49,755 bases of DNA from Pseudoalteromonas sp. S2755 (GCF_005886535.1 NZ_PNDS01000095.1:1-49755); one strand, 5' to 3'; numbered from the stretch's first letter, positions 26,017 to 34,725 are shown. The notes: a model not told the origin generated them from the sequence alone. A program made the numbers and translations.

Positions 26017-27162
26017 ATGGCAGTTAAAGTGTTAGTCGTAGACGATTCAAGTTTTTTCCGTCGTCGAGTCAGTGAAATTTTAGAAAAAGACAGTGAAATC
26101 AAAGTTATAGATTTTGCAGTTAATGGAAAGGAGGCGGTTGAAAAGGCCGCTTCATTGCGTCCAGACGTAATTACGATGGATGTAGAGATGCCTGTGCTTG
26201 ATGGGATCAGTGCGGTAAAGCAGATCATGCAGGCCACGCCGACCCCAATCTTAATGTTCTCTTCATTAACGCGTGAAGGAGCCAGTGCTACGTTAGATGC
26301 TCTGGATGCTGGCGCTGTAGATTTCTTACCGAAAAAGTTTGAAGACATCGCTCGTAATAGCGAAGAAGCAATCAAATCATTACAAAATAAGGTAAAGGAA
26401 ATTGGCCGCCGGCGCGTTAGCCGTTTTACCCGCCCTACTATTGCGACCCCGCCAAAGCGCGTCGAGTCTAGAGCAACTCGCGCTGATACAGGACGAGCAA
26501 CGATCCCTCAACCGGATAGAAGCTTTCAGAGGCCGATATCTGGTGGTACGTCTAGTGCTGCGGGTGCTAGAGCATCGGGTAAGAAATATGGAATGGTTGC
26601 AATTGGTACATCAACAGGTGGACCCGTTGCACTGCAAACAATACTAACTCAGCTGCCTGCAAACTTTCCTCATCCAATTTTACTTATCCAGCATATGCCA
26701 GCCGCATTTACACCTGCGTTTGCAGCAAGATTAAATAGTTTATGTCAGATTAAGGTTAAGGAAGCGGAGCAAGGTGATAGATTAATGCCGGGTGTGGCCT
26801 ATTTAGCGCCTGGTGGTAAGCAAATGCTGGTTGAAAATCGCGGTGGCAGTAAGACACTAAAAGTGTTTGAAGATGATAGTCCAAGGATCACCTATAAACC
26901 CAGCGTTGATGTGACATTTGCAAGTGTTGCAAAAGCTTATGGCGGCGACACGTTAGCGATTGTCTTAACGGGAATGGGCGCAGATGGCCGAGATGGTGCT
27001 CGTATGTTAAAACAGGTGGGGGCAACTATTTGGGCGCAAGATGAAGCGACTTGTGTTGTTTATGGTATGCCTCAGGCTGTCGCTGGCGCTGGACTTTCGT
27101 CGGATAGTATCGCCCTACAAGACTTTGCTGCGAGAATTAATAAAGAAGCGGGTAGCCAATAG
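26017..27162 (+). CDS. cheB: chemotaxis methylesterase/glutamine deamidase CheB
   Basis: 381 aa from the ATG at 26017 (a TTG two codons upstream is less likely). CheB removes methyl groups from chemoreceptors during adaptation. The receiver domain has Asp9-Asp10 and phosphoacceptor Asp55. A basic, serine/proline linker (about 130-188) leads to the esterase domain with catalytic Ser199 (GTSTGG), His226 (IQHMP) and Asp323 (GMGADG). The partner methyltransferase CheR is not in this window. Confidence 0.96.
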   Translation: MAVKVLVVDDSSFFRRRVSEILEKDSEIKVIDFAVNGKEAVEKAASLRPDVITMDVEMPVLDGISAVKQIMQATPTPILMFSSLTREGASATLDALDAGAVDFLPKKFEDIARNSEEAIKSLQNKVKEIGRRRVSRFTRPTIATPPKRVESRATRADTGRATIPQPDRSFQRPISGGTSSAAGARASGKKYGMVAIGTSTGGPVALQTILTQLPANFPHPILLIQHMPAAFTPAFAARLNSLCQIKVKEAEQGDRLMPGVAYLAPGGKQMLVENRGGSKTLKVFEDDSPRITYKPSVDVTFASVAKAYGGDTLAIVLTGMGADGRDGARMLKQVGATIWAQDEATCVVYGMPQAVAGAGLSSDSIALQDFAARINKEAGSQ

Positions 27163-27181
27163 ACCAAGTCATTTACTTGGT
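27163..27181 (+). repeat. small hairpin after cheB, weak terminator candidate
   Basis: A 7-bp perfect stem ACCAAGT / ACTTGGT with loop CATTT begins inside the last base of the cheB stop region and is followed by TGCTTTGCTT. The T tract is interrupted, so termination would be weak at most. The cheB-parC gap of 128 bases is the longest in this part of the operon. It may hold a promoter, but none was clear. Confidence 0.4.
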
Positions 27182-27290
27182 TGCTTTGCTTGAAGCTTGT
27201 AAATATCAAACGTCTAAAAAGAATGAATAACACTGAGTTGGTATAGTATCTATTGAACGAAATCAATAGTGATAAGCGAAGGAATATAGA

Positions 27291-28061
27291 GTGAAAATTT
27301 GGACAGTAGCAAATCAAAAAGGTGGCGTGGGTAAAACCACGACGACGGTGAGCTTAGGAGGCATTCTTGCCGAACAGGGGCACCGAGTTTTGCTTATTGA
27401 TACTGATCCACATGCTTCACTGACATATTACTTTGGTATTGATTCTGAAGAGCTAGAAGTCAGTGTGTATGACATTTTTGCACGCGGCAGCAGTATGACG
27501 AGTGAGGAAATTTTACAGTCTCTTTGTCCATCAACCATAGAGAACCTTGATATTTTGCCTGCCACTATGGCCATTGCTACACTTGATCGTAGTATGGGTA
27601 ATAAAACGGGTATGGGACTTATCTTAAAGAAATCGCTCGAAAAAATAGCGGATCAATATGACTATGCTATTTTAGACTGCCCACCAGTCCTTGGGGTACT
27701 GATGGTTAATGCATTGGCAGCGAGTGAACGAATTTTAGTACCGGTCCAAACTGAGTTTTTGGCTTTGAAGGGACTAGATAGAATGATGCGCACAATGGAG
27801 CTGATGCAGTCTTCACAGCAGAAACAGTATCAATATACTATCATTCCAACTATGTATGATAAACGGACCAAAGCGTCGTTGGAGGCGTATAAAACGTTGC
27901 TAGCAACATACAAAGAGGCCGTTTGGCCAGGTGTGGTTCCTGTAGATACCAAATTTAGGGATGCGAGTCTTGCACAGCAAGTCCCGGTACAATTTTGTCC
28001 TAAATCACGAGGCGTGTTCGCTTATCGTGCACTTTTGGACTATTTAAAGCAGTTAAGCTAG
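27291..28061 (+). CDS. parC: ParA-like ATPase ParC for polar placement of chemosensory arrays
   Basis: 256 aa, GTG start with AAGGAA upstream. It belongs to the ParA/MinD family: deviant Walker A KGGVGKTTT (10-18), DTDPHASLT and DCPPVLGVLMVNAL. Its place between cheB and parP identifies it as the ParC described in Vibrio, where it recruits chemotaxis clusters to the cell pole and ensures their inheritance. This is not topoisomerase IV subunit ParC, which shares the symbol. Plasmid-type partitioning is unlikely because no parB or parS-like context exists. Confidence 0.88.
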   Translation: MKIWTVANQKGGVGKTTTTVSLGGILAEQGHRVLLIDTDPHASLTYYFGIDSEELEVSVYDIFARGSSMTSEEILQSLCPSTIENLDILPATMAIATLDRSMGNKTGMGLILKKSLEKIADQYDYAILDCPPVLGVLMVNALAASERILVPVQTEFLALKGLDRMMRTMELMQSSQQKQYQYTIIPTMYDKRTKASLEAYKTLLATYKEAVWPGVVPVDTKFRDASLAQQVPVQFCPKSRGVFAYRALLDYLKQLS

Positions 28062-28069
28062 AGAGCATA

Positions 28070-28831
28070 ATGAGTAAGCATTTATTTGCAAATGAAAAGG
28101 TGATGAAGCAGTATCTTGGCGCCCTATTACAAGAGGAGCCAGAGATTGAACAATGCGAATTATCACCGGTTGCAAAGCTACTTGAACAAGTAAAAGAGCC
28201 GGAATCCGAACTTGAGGATACAGACCTTCCAGTTGTCGTTGCAACAGAGCGACAGGAGTCGGTGAGTGAAGTTATTGAAGAACAACCGAGTAAATTAGCT
28301 CAAGATCTTGAAGTCACTGAAAATACATCTATTATCAAAGAACAGACAACGATAGAATCTGTTTCTGCAAGGGAAGCCTATCAAGAAGGTGAATTTCAGG
28401 CATTGTTTTTTGAAGTTGCAGGCTTAACTCTGGCGGTTCCGCTTAAATCACTTGGGGGAATACACCAACTGGGTGAAGTCAATCAACTCTTTGGTAAACC
28501 TAAATGGTTTAAAGGCGTGATGCTAAATCGTGAAGAAAAGCTTAATGTTGTTGATACTGCGCGATGGGTAATGCCTGAGAAGTTAACACCAAAATTAGAA
28601 GATGCTCTGGATTACCAGTATTTGATTACGCTTGGGGATAGTAACTGGGGACTGTTAGCGGAGAAGCTAGTCAACAACTTAACACTCAAGCCTGAAGATA
28701 TAAAGTGGCGCACAGCAGATGGTAAACGGCCTTGGTTGGCTGGGGTGATTAAAGAGAAAATGTGCGCGCTGATTGATGTAGAGAATTTAAACCGTTTGCT
28801 AGAACAAGGCCTCGATAGTCGAGAGCAGTAA
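28070..28831 (+). CDS. parP: ParP, CheW-like array-anchoring protein
   Basis: 253 aa. The N-terminal 100 residues are acidic, E/Q/V-rich and probably disordered; residues about 108-250 form a CheW-like domain (FEVAGLTLAVPLKSLGGI, WFKGVMLNREEKLNVVD). In Vibrio, ParP joins ParC to CheA and to receptors through this domain and keeps CheA in polar arrays. It lies 8 bases after parC and 24 before cheW, so the three are co-expressed. Some pipelines would call it simply a CheW-domain protein. Confidence 0.85.
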   Translation: MSKHLFANEKVMKQYLGALLQEEPEIEQCELSPVAKLLEQVKEPESELEDTDLPVVVATERQESVSEVIEEQPSKLAQDLEVTENTSIIKEQTTIESVSAREAYQEGEFQALFFEVAGLTLAVPLKSLGGIHQLGEVNQLFGKPKWFKGVMLNREEKLNVVDTARWVMPEKLTPKLEDALDYQYLITLGDSNWGLLAEKLVNNLTLKPEDIKWRTADGKRPWLAGVIKEKMCALIDVENLNRLLEQGLDSREQ

Positions 28832-28855
28832 CTAGTATATTGATGGAGTGAAACC

Positions 28856-29353
28856 ATGAGCCAAGATAGACTACTTTCTGCAGACAAAAATGCTGATAGT
28901 AATGATGAAGTATTGCAATGGGTTACTTACAAGCTTGAAGAGGAAACTTACGGTATCAATGTAATGCAAGTGCAAGAAGTATTGCGTTATACCGAAATTG
29001 CACCAGTCCCAGGTGCGCCAAGCTACGTACTCGGGATCATTAATCTGCGTGGTAACGTTGTAACGGTTATAGACACGCGAGCTAGGTTTGGTCTGCAAAG
29101 TGCAGAAGTAACGGATAATTCAAGAATTGTGATTATCGAAGCCGAGAAGCAAGTTATTGGTATTTTAGTAGATAGCGTTGCTGAGGTAGTTTACTTACGT
29201 AGCTCGGAAATTGACAGCGCGCCAAACATTGGCACCGAAGAAAGCGCTAAGTTTATCCAAGGCGTATCAAATCGAGAAGGCGAGCTATTGATTTTAGTCG
29301 ATCTTAATAAGCTATTAAGCGATGATGAATGGGATGAGCTGAGTCATATCTAG
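28856..29353 (+). CDS. cheW: chemotaxis coupling protein CheW
   Basis: 165 aa. CheW links chemoreceptors to CheA in the array. The CheW fold covers about 18-155, with the conserved YGI....VQEVLRY.EIAPVPGAP.YVLGIINLRGNV segment (not contiguous here) and a closing ILVDLNKLLSDDEWDEL. The DUF2802 gene starts on the base after its stop codon, and a terminator-like hairpin occurs 48 bases further on. Confidence 0.96.
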   Translation: MSQDRLLSADKNADSNDEVLQWVTYKLEEETYGINVMQVQEVLRYTEIAPVPGAPSYVLGIINLRGNVVTVIDTRARFGLQSAEVTDNSRIVIIEAEKQVIGILVDSVAEVVYLRSSEIDSAPNIGTEESAKFIQGVSNREGELLILVDLNKLLSDDEWDELSHI

Positions 29354-29785
29354 ATGTCTGAAGTAGTAAACGCACAAACCGTTTTACTCGTCATATCAAT
29401 AACCTCAAGCATACTTGCATTAGTATGCTTGAGGTTTGTTTTTGTGCTGGGTAAAAAATTACAGAATGCGCAGGGCCAAACAACGCAACTTTCGAGCTCA
29501 CTACAAGGTGCTGAGCAACAAATAGCAATATTACGCAGCGAAGTTGCAGAGTTACGCGCCAGTATCATGAGTATTGGTAAGCGGGTGGTCGCGACCGAGC
29601 AAGAATTAAATGATGTTGCGAATCAGCAAGCGGCACAGAAATATGATGACCCTGACGCAAAAATGTATTCTCGTGCCGTGAAAATGGTGGAACTTGGCGC
29701 TGATATTGAAGAGGTGATGCGCGAGTGTGAGTTGCCAAGAGCTGAGGCTGAGCTGCTCATGTCGTTACATAACAAATCAAAATAA
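29354..29785 (+). CDS. DUF2802 domain protein, membrane-anchored coiled coil
   Basis: 143 aa, function unknown. One membrane segment (about 9-32) is followed by a probable coiled coil (about 35-88, with LRSEVAELRASI). A short C-terminal domain (about 100-143) includes SRAVKMVELGADIEEVMREC and RAEAELLMSLH, the pattern I recognise as DUF2802. It starts directly after the cheW stop, so it is translated with the chemotaxis genes and could belong to the polar array or its anchor. A perfect terminator-like hairpin lies within codons 16-28, under the membrane segment. Confidence 0.8.
   Translation: MSEVVNAQTVLLVISITSSILALVCLRFVFVLGKKLQNAQGQTTQLSSSLQGAEQQIAILRSEVAELRASIMSIGKRVVATEQELNDVANQQAAQKYDDPDAKMYSRAVKMVELGADIEEVMRECELPRAEAELLMSLHNKSK
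29401..29443 (+). terminator. terminator-like hairpin inside the DUF2802 gene
   Basis: A perfect 14-bp inverted repeat, AACCTCAAGCATAC (29401-29414) and GTATGCTTGAGGTT (29423-29436), with an 8-base loop, is followed by TGTTTTT (29437-29443). It has the layout of an intrinsic terminator 48 bases after the cheW stop, yet lies inside an intact reading frame. Ribosomes translating DUF2802 would be expected to keep it open. Confidence 0.75.
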
Positions 29786-29788
29786 TCG

Positions 29789-29809
29789 TCTAGCAAGTAG
29801 CAAGCTAGA
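29789..29809. terminator. weak hairpin between converging DUF2802 and FlhB-like genes
   Basis: A 6-bp stem TCTAGC / GCTAGA with a 9-base loop is followed on the plus strand by AAAATTTTGG. It lies in the 33-base gap between two converging genes and may give bidirectional termination, but the stem is short. Confidence 0.35.
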
Positions 29810-29818
29810 AAATTTTGG

Positions 29819-30115
29819 CTATGCCTTGATATCTAGCTTGCCACGAAAACCTTCCCAGCCAGGTGGAAACTTACCACGCATAATATAAGAAAAAGCGATG
29901 AGTTCAGCAATCACATAGTAGAGCTCCCTTGGGATCTCTTGGTGTAACTCAAGCGCACTGAGTGTTTGTGCTAATGATTCATCTTCATGGATCATGATGT
30001 TTTTCTCTTTTGCCAGCGCAATAATTTCCTCTGCCAGCTCGCCATATCCTTTAAAGGTGACCTGAGGTGCGCTTCCTGCTTCATATAACAGTCCGATAGC
30101 AGATTTTTGTGTCAT
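29819..30115 (-). CDS. stand-alone FlhB C-terminal-domain protein (FlhX/YlqH type)
   Basis: 98 aa with no membrane segment. It aligns with the part of FlhB that follows the NPTH cleavage site: IGLLYE..SAP.V..KG.GELAEEI..LAK..NI.IHED..L..TL..LEL...IPRELY..IAELIAF matches the same stretch of this window's FlhB (VALKYD...IPEQLF). The NPTH motif itself is absent. It starts 5 bases after the stop of a FliK-like gene, within which its AAGGTG ribosome site lies. Homologues include H. pylori HP1575/FlhX, reported to act as a spare FlhB domain, and Bacillus YlqH. Role here unknown; intact frame argues against a remnant. Confidence 0.85.
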   Translation of the reverse strand: MTQKSAIGLLYEAGSAPQVTFKGYGELAEEIIALAKEKNIMIHEDESLAQTLSALELHQEIPRELYYVIAELIAFSYIMRGKFPPGWEGFRGKLDIKA

Positions 30116-30120
30116 CTTTT

Positions 30121-32571
30121 TTACACCTTAATGTTGATAATTGCGTGTTCATTAAAGAACTTATCTTGAAAGCTGGCTTCTTCCCTAAGGCCTATCTCTG
30201 CGACTTGTAGTCCATGAGATGCTAACTTATGTCTGAGCATTGCTAAATGTGGCTCTGCGAGCTGCTTGACCTGACTGGAGGTAGCTACTAATGCACATTC
30301 TAGGGCCTTATCCATCAGCTCGGCTTGGGCATGGATCTGACCTTTTTCTGCAAAATCAAAACAAAGACGAATAAACCATACAGACTTCTCTGGCATGCCA
30401 GGTTTGGGCGACTTTTTATATTCACCTATTTGTAATTGTGTTTGCTGTTGCTCTTGTCCTACTTTAGTGGGGAAGAGTAGGTTAACAATCAACTGCGCTT
30501 CGCTGTCTTGTTTTGCAGAGTTGGTCGCTGTAGTGTGTGATTGTTGCGGTTGTAATTGGTTGTGCAATTGCCCCAATTCGTTTAACAGCTCTTTTGCTTG
30601 TGGTTGTTGAAGCGCGTCAGCTGTTTGCTTGGGGGAAAGCTGCTTCAGCTGTGGTAGCAGCGCATCCAGCAAAGCTTGTATTTTTTGCGGTGCTTGCTCA
30701 TTGCTCTGAACTTGATTTGCCACCTGACTACCTAATAGTGACACAATTAAACGCTCCAACATTTGTGTAAAGCTCGATTGAGCTAAACTTGTTGGCGTGT
30801 TAGTAAAGGTTGCCATGCCCAGTTGGCTTTCTAACTGGTTTTTAACGGTAAGCGCGTTGACTGAACGGTCATCAAGCAAGCGTGTAAATGCTTGGTTGAC
30901 TAATTTCTGTAATTCAGGCGCTTGTTTGAATGTATCTGCTTTTACGAGCTTTTCGATGGTTGCAGAAGCTTGGCGTAACATGTTTGGTGTGTTTTCTTTT
31001 TGCTCGGGTTTAGCCATGGGCAGTGTAAGCAGGGCTTCAATTATCCCTTTAATTTGATTGCTAATAGACTGTGGCGCTGGGGAAGGCGTAGCGGTTATTT
31101 GTTTGCCTTGTGATTGTGTAGATTGCAATTGGGATATTTTAGCAGAATCTACAGGTGTAGAGCTCGCTTTACGATAAAGCGGCCGCGCTAAGACTTGTGT
31201 CAGCTGTTCAACTTGCTTATTGTTAAGCGATTGTTTACCTGTGAGAGTGTCCAATAATAAGGACAGAGCCTTTTGTTTCACCTCAAAATCGACTGGTGGC
31301 GCTTGATATTTTGGTGTCGCTGCGAGCTGTTGTTGTAAATAGTGAGCAATAGAGTTGGCTAACTTTTCGCTTTGCAAAGGTACGTGACTTTTTTGCAGTG
31401 GTAACGGTTGCTTTGCCATCAGCTCTGTAAGATTAAGTTTTATTTGGTTTGTGAGTTGTTGCAGTGGCGTGCTTGGCTTATTTTCGTTGTGAGCACTCAC
31501 TATCTCACTTTGCGCAAACAATCTTGAGGCCGAACGTTTCGATATATCACTTTGGTCGTCTTTAAGCGGAGAGTTCGTGGATTGATTGAGCTGACTTGTG
31601 AGTGGCTTCCCAAAAGGTCTTCCGATCAGGACTTGCAGTGCTTTTGCTACTGTTGACTTAATTTGTTGCAAATTGACTTCAAATAACGGCTTGTCATACG
31701 CCAGCGTATGTACTGATGCTAAGCGTGACTCAAGCGGTGATTGGGCTTCCTTACTAACCGCGCTTACCTGTTGCAGCAAAGCGCTAAGCGGCTTTATGGT
31801 TTCTACTTTTACTTGCTGCGCAGGTTTAGTGATATCAATCCCATTGAAAGCCGTTTTTACTTCGCCCTTTTGCCATGTGGTGGCAGCCGGCCAGTTACTG
31901 CTAATTGGCGATAAGATTACAGGACGGTCATTAATTTTAAGTGTTAATCCGCTTGGCTGCGGTTTTATCTCAACGCTGCTAAGTTGACTAGAGATAAGTT
32001 TTGCAATCATTGACTTAGGTAAAGCCGTATTAAACAGCAAGTCTTTAAATTGATTGACAACTTGCAAGGAAACATTACTTTGTTGAGCATTAAGATGCGC
32101 AATGAGTTTGTTTTCACTTGCGAGCAATTGTGCTACGGCTTGTGGAAGCGGTACTTTTAAATCAAGCGCCTTGATGTGTAATGTGGTGTCTGGCAACGTG
32201 GTTGCTGAAGACTGTACTACTGGGTTTGGCGTATGCGTCTTTAGCGTCGTTAATATATCAAAAAGCTGTTTTGTCAGCGTTACTTGCGCTTGTAATTTGG
32301 GCGTTTGAAAGGTGACCACCTTGCCAGTTTCATCGATACTAACCTGTGCTTCTGGAAGCTGATTGGGCTGAGTTGGAGGCTTAAGCGCAAGTTGGATAGT
32401 TTGCCAGCGGCCATCAATTGCCACATCCATTTTTAGTTTATCGTTACTAATTTGGATATTCTTTGCTGCAAACGGTTGGTTTTTGGCTAAGTCTAATCTC
32501 GATACTTCGCTATTATCTGTGCTTATCACAGATGCTGTCGTCGTATTTGTCGTAATTGGCAGCTTATTCAT
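30121..32571 (-). CDS. second FliK-like protein with hook-length-control type C-terminal domain
   Basis: 816 aa. About 700 residues rich in Q, L, T, S and K lead into a C-terminal domain (about 715-800) containing SVWFIRLCFDFAEKGQIHAQ and LAMLRHKLASHGLQVAEIGLR, resembling the FliK hook-length domain. The LDPPELG motif of true FliK is absent, and true fliK is at 9624. It lies directly upstream of the FlhB-domain gene on the same strand, so the pair mirrors the FliK-FlhB partnership. No signal peptide or membrane segment is seen. The exact function is unknown; a role in export control is an inference. Confidence 0.75.
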   Translation of the reverse strand: MNKLPITTNTTTASVISTDNSEVSRLDLAKNQPFAAKNIQISNDKLKMDVAIDGRWQTIQLALKPPTQPNQLPEAQVSIDETGKVVTFQTPKLQAQVTLTKQLFDILTTLKTHTPNPVVQSSATTLPDTTLHIKALDLKVPLPQAVAQLLASENKLIAHLNAQQSNVSLQVVNQFKDLLFNTALPKSMIAKLISSQLSSVEIKPQPSGLTLKINDRPVILSPISSNWPAATTWQKGEVKTAFNGIDITKPAQQVKVETIKPLSALLQQVSAVSKEAQSPLESRLASVHTLAYDKPLFEVNLQQIKSTVAKALQVLIGRPFGKPLTSQLNQSTNSPLKDDQSDISKRSASRLFAQSEIVSAHNENKPSTPLQQLTNQIKLNLTELMAKQPLPLQKSHVPLQSEKLANSIAHYLQQQLAATPKYQAPPVDFEVKQKALSLLLDTLTGKQSLNNKQVEQLTQVLARPLYRKASSTPVDSAKISQLQSTQSQGKQITATPSPAPQSISNQIKGIIEALLTLPMAKPEQKENTPNMLRQASATIEKLVKADTFKQAPELQKLVNQAFTRLLDDRSVNALTVKNQLESQLGMATFTNTPTSLAQSSFTQMLERLIVSLLGSQVANQVQSNEQAPQKIQALLDALLPQLKQLSPKQTADALQQPQAKELLNELGQLHNQLQPQQSHTTATNSAKQDSEAQLIVNLLFPTKVGQEQQQTQLQIGEYKKSPKPGMPEKSVWFIRLCFDFAEKGQIHAQAELMDKALECALVATSSQVKQLAEPHLAMLRHKLASHGLQVAEIGLREEASFQDKFFNEHAIINIKV

Positions 32572-32674
32572 TATTTTAAATCAAATTTTCGCTAATCGGT
32601 CGCATCGGATTATTCGTATTACCATACCATTATGTTAGACTAACGCCCAATTTTAGGTAAAGAGAAGCCCAAGT

Positions 32675-33298
32675 TTGCTAGAGATAGACGCCGTCACTTG
32701 TACCAAACAAGATAGATGCTTGTTTGACTCATTAAGTTTCACTCTCCATGCGGGGCAGATCATGCAAATTGAAGGCCCAAATGGTGCCGGAAAAACCTCT
32801 TTGTTGAGGATCATTGCTGGATTCGCTAGAGCGGACGAAGGGCAGATCCGCTACAACAGCACTGATATCCGTGATGATTATGATTCATTCGCAGCCGATT
32901 TATTATTTATTGGTCATAAGACAGGTGTCAATCAACAACTTAGTGCCTACGAAAATGTCCAACATTGGCTTATGGTTCACGGCGCTCAGGCAGATGAAGA
33001 AGAAGTTTATACATTGCTTGCTAAGCTCGGCTTAATCGGACTTGAAGATGTACCTGTGCGAACGTTATCTGCGGGTCAGCAGCGCCGTGTAGCGTTAGTA
33101 CGTTTGTGGCTAAATCAAGCCAAGCTTTGGGTGCTAGATGAACCATTTACTGCGCTGGACAAAAAAGGGGTCGCCATGTTGCAAACCCAATTTCAGTCTC
33201 ATCTCGACAAGGGGGGCGCCATTTTATTGACGACCCACCAAGATCTCACCGCACACTTTGCACAGTTACAAACTTTGGCGTTGGAGTACCGTTTGTAA
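32675..33298 (+). CDS. ccmA: cytochrome c maturation ABC transporter ATPase CcmA
   Basis: 207 aa from a TTG start with AGAGAAG seven bases upstream. Walker A is EGPNGAGKT (33-41), the signature LSAGQ (131-135) and Walker B LWVLDEP (151-157). With CcmB it powers release of haem-loaded CcmE from CcmC, in the inner membrane. First gene of ccmABCDEFGHI, divergent from the FliK-like gene across a 103-base gap where I see no certain promoter. It overlaps ccmB by one base. Confidence 0.96.
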   Translation: MLEIDAVTCTKQDRCLFDSLSFTLHAGQIMQIEGPNGAGKTSLLRIIAGFARADEGQIRYNSTDIRDDYDSFAADLLFIGHKTGVNQQLSAYENVQHWLMVHGAQADEEEVYTLLAKLGLIGLEDVPVRTLSAGQQRRVALVRLWLNQAKLWVLDEPFTALDKKGVAMLQTQFQSHLDKGGAILLTTHQDLTAHFAQLQTLALEYRL

Positions 33299-33984
33299 TG
33301 CAGACTCAACATTCTTATTGGTTAGCTTTTAAATCGGTTTATGCCAAAGATGTGACCTTGGCTTTTAGACAACGCGCTGAGATAGTCAATCCGCTGTTGT
33401 TTTTCTTAATCGTGATCACCTTATTTCCGTTAGCAATTGGGCCCGAACCTGCGCTGCTTACCAGAATGGCACCGGGTATTATTTGGGTAGCGGCGCTTTT
33501 ATCGACTATGTTAGGTCTAGATAAATTATTTAGGGACGATTACAACGACGGCTCATTAGAGCAATTGATTGCTTCACCTTATCCTTTATCGCTATCAGTA
33601 TTAGCAAAAGTAGCAGCGCATTGGACAGTCAGTGGTTTGCCAATGGTGGTGCTTGCGCCCTTGTTCGCGCTGTTAATGAATCTCGAGTCGCAGTCTCTTA
33701 ATGCGACTGTATTGACCTTACTGATAGGTACACCGTTATTAAGTTTTATTGGGGCTATTGGCGCAGGACTCACCGTTGCATTGCAAAAGGGTGGCATTTT
33801 AATGAGTTTACTCGTCCTTCCGCTTTATATCCCCGTATTGATTTTTGCAACGTCCGCCATAGATACCAGTAGCATGTCTTTAGCGTATGGTGGTCAACTT
33901 GCAATCCTTGGTGCGATGCTTGCCGTCGCAATTGTCGCCGCACCAATTGCCATATCGTCAGCTTTAAGAGTGAGTGTAAGTTAA
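33298..33984 (+). CDS. ccmB: haem exporter membrane subunit CcmB
   Basis: 228 aa with six hydrophobic segments. CcmB is the membrane partner of CcmA in the cytochrome c maturation ABC transporter. The family segment LFRDDYNDGSLEQL and the small-residue-rich helices that follow are present. Its ATG shares a base with the ccmA stop; ccmC follows after one base. Confidence 0.96.
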   Translation: MQTQHSYWLAFKSVYAKDVTLAFRQRAEIVNPLLFFLIVITLFPLAIGPEPALLTRMAPGIIWVAALLSTMLGLDKLFRDDYNDGSLEQLIASPYPLSLSVLAKVAAHWTVSGLPMVVLAPLFALLMNLESQSLNATVLTLLIGTPLLSFIGAIGAGLTVALQKGGILMSLLVLPLYIPVLIFATSAIDTSSMSLAYGGQLAILGAMLAVAIVAAPIAISSALRVSVS

Positions 33985-33985
33985 A

Positions 33986-34723
33986 ATGTGGAAGTGGTTA
34001 CATCCTTATGCCAAAGCGGAGCGTGCTTACCAACTGTGTAACACCTTGCTTCCTTACTTTGCCGTGATTGCGATAGTGGGCTTAATTGTTGGATGGGTTT
34101 GGGGGTTAGCCTATGCGCCAGCCGACTACCAACAAAAAGATAGCTATCGTATTATCTTTATTCATGTGCCATCGGCTATCTGGTCGATGGGTGCATACTC
34201 TTCTATGGCTATTGCAGCTATTGTTGCCTTGGTATGGCAAATTCGAAATGCTGAACTGGCGGTAATTGCCATTGCGCCAATTGGTGCGGCAATGACCGCA
34301 ATTGCGTTAATCACTGGTGCTGCTTGGGGTAAACCAATGTGGGGCGCTTGGTGGGTCTGGGATGCAAGATTGACGTCAGAGCTTATCCTTTTGTTTTTGT
34401 ATTTTGGTGTTTTGTCTCTATATCACGCCTTTGAAGATAAAAAATCAGGTGGTCGAGCTGCCTGTATCCTTGCCATTGTCGGGGTTGTTAATCTGCCTAT
34501 TATTCATTTCTCAGTAGAGTGGTGGAATACGCTGCATCAAGGGTCAACTATCACCAAATTTGATACTTCAGCGATTGATCCTTCCATGTTGTGGCCTTTG
34601 CTTATCAACATAGTGGCGTTTGCAGGTGTGCTTGGCGTGGTTACGCTAATTCGTTTGAAAAATGAAATATTACGAAGCGAGCAACATCGTCCTTGGGTCC
34701 GCGAATTAGTGAATAGGGGTTAA
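33986..34723 (+). CDS. ccmC: haem handling protein CcmC
   Basis: 245 aa, six membrane segments. CcmC binds haem in the periplasm and attaches it to CcmE. The tryptophan-rich WWD motif WGAWWVWDARLT is at 119-130. Conserved HVPSA upstream and HFSVEWWNTLHQG downstream supply the haem-ligand histidines. Overall length is typical. Confidence 0.97.
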   Translation: MWKWLHPYAKAERAYQLCNTLLPYFAVIAIVGLIVGWVWGLAYAPADYQQKDSYRIIFIHVPSAIWSMGAYSSMAIAAIVALVWQIRNAELAVIAIAPIGAAMTAIALITGAAWGKPMWGAWWVWDARLTSELILLFLYFGVLSLYHAFEDKKSGGRAACILAIVGVVNLPIIHFSVEWWNTLHQGSTITKFDTSAIDPSMLWPLLINIVAFAGVLGVVTLIRLKNEILRSEQHRPWVRELVNRG

Positions 34724-34725
34724 TC

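Noticed and set aside
27291..28061. Plasmid-type or chromosomal ParA partition gene
   Set aside because: No parB or parS repeats nearby; position between cheB and parP fits the chemotaxis ParC.
29819..30115. FlhB-like fragment as a decayed copy of flhB
   Set aside because: The frame is intact, the domain boundaries are clean, it has a ribosome site and a FliK-like partner, and stand-alone homologues are known elsewhere.
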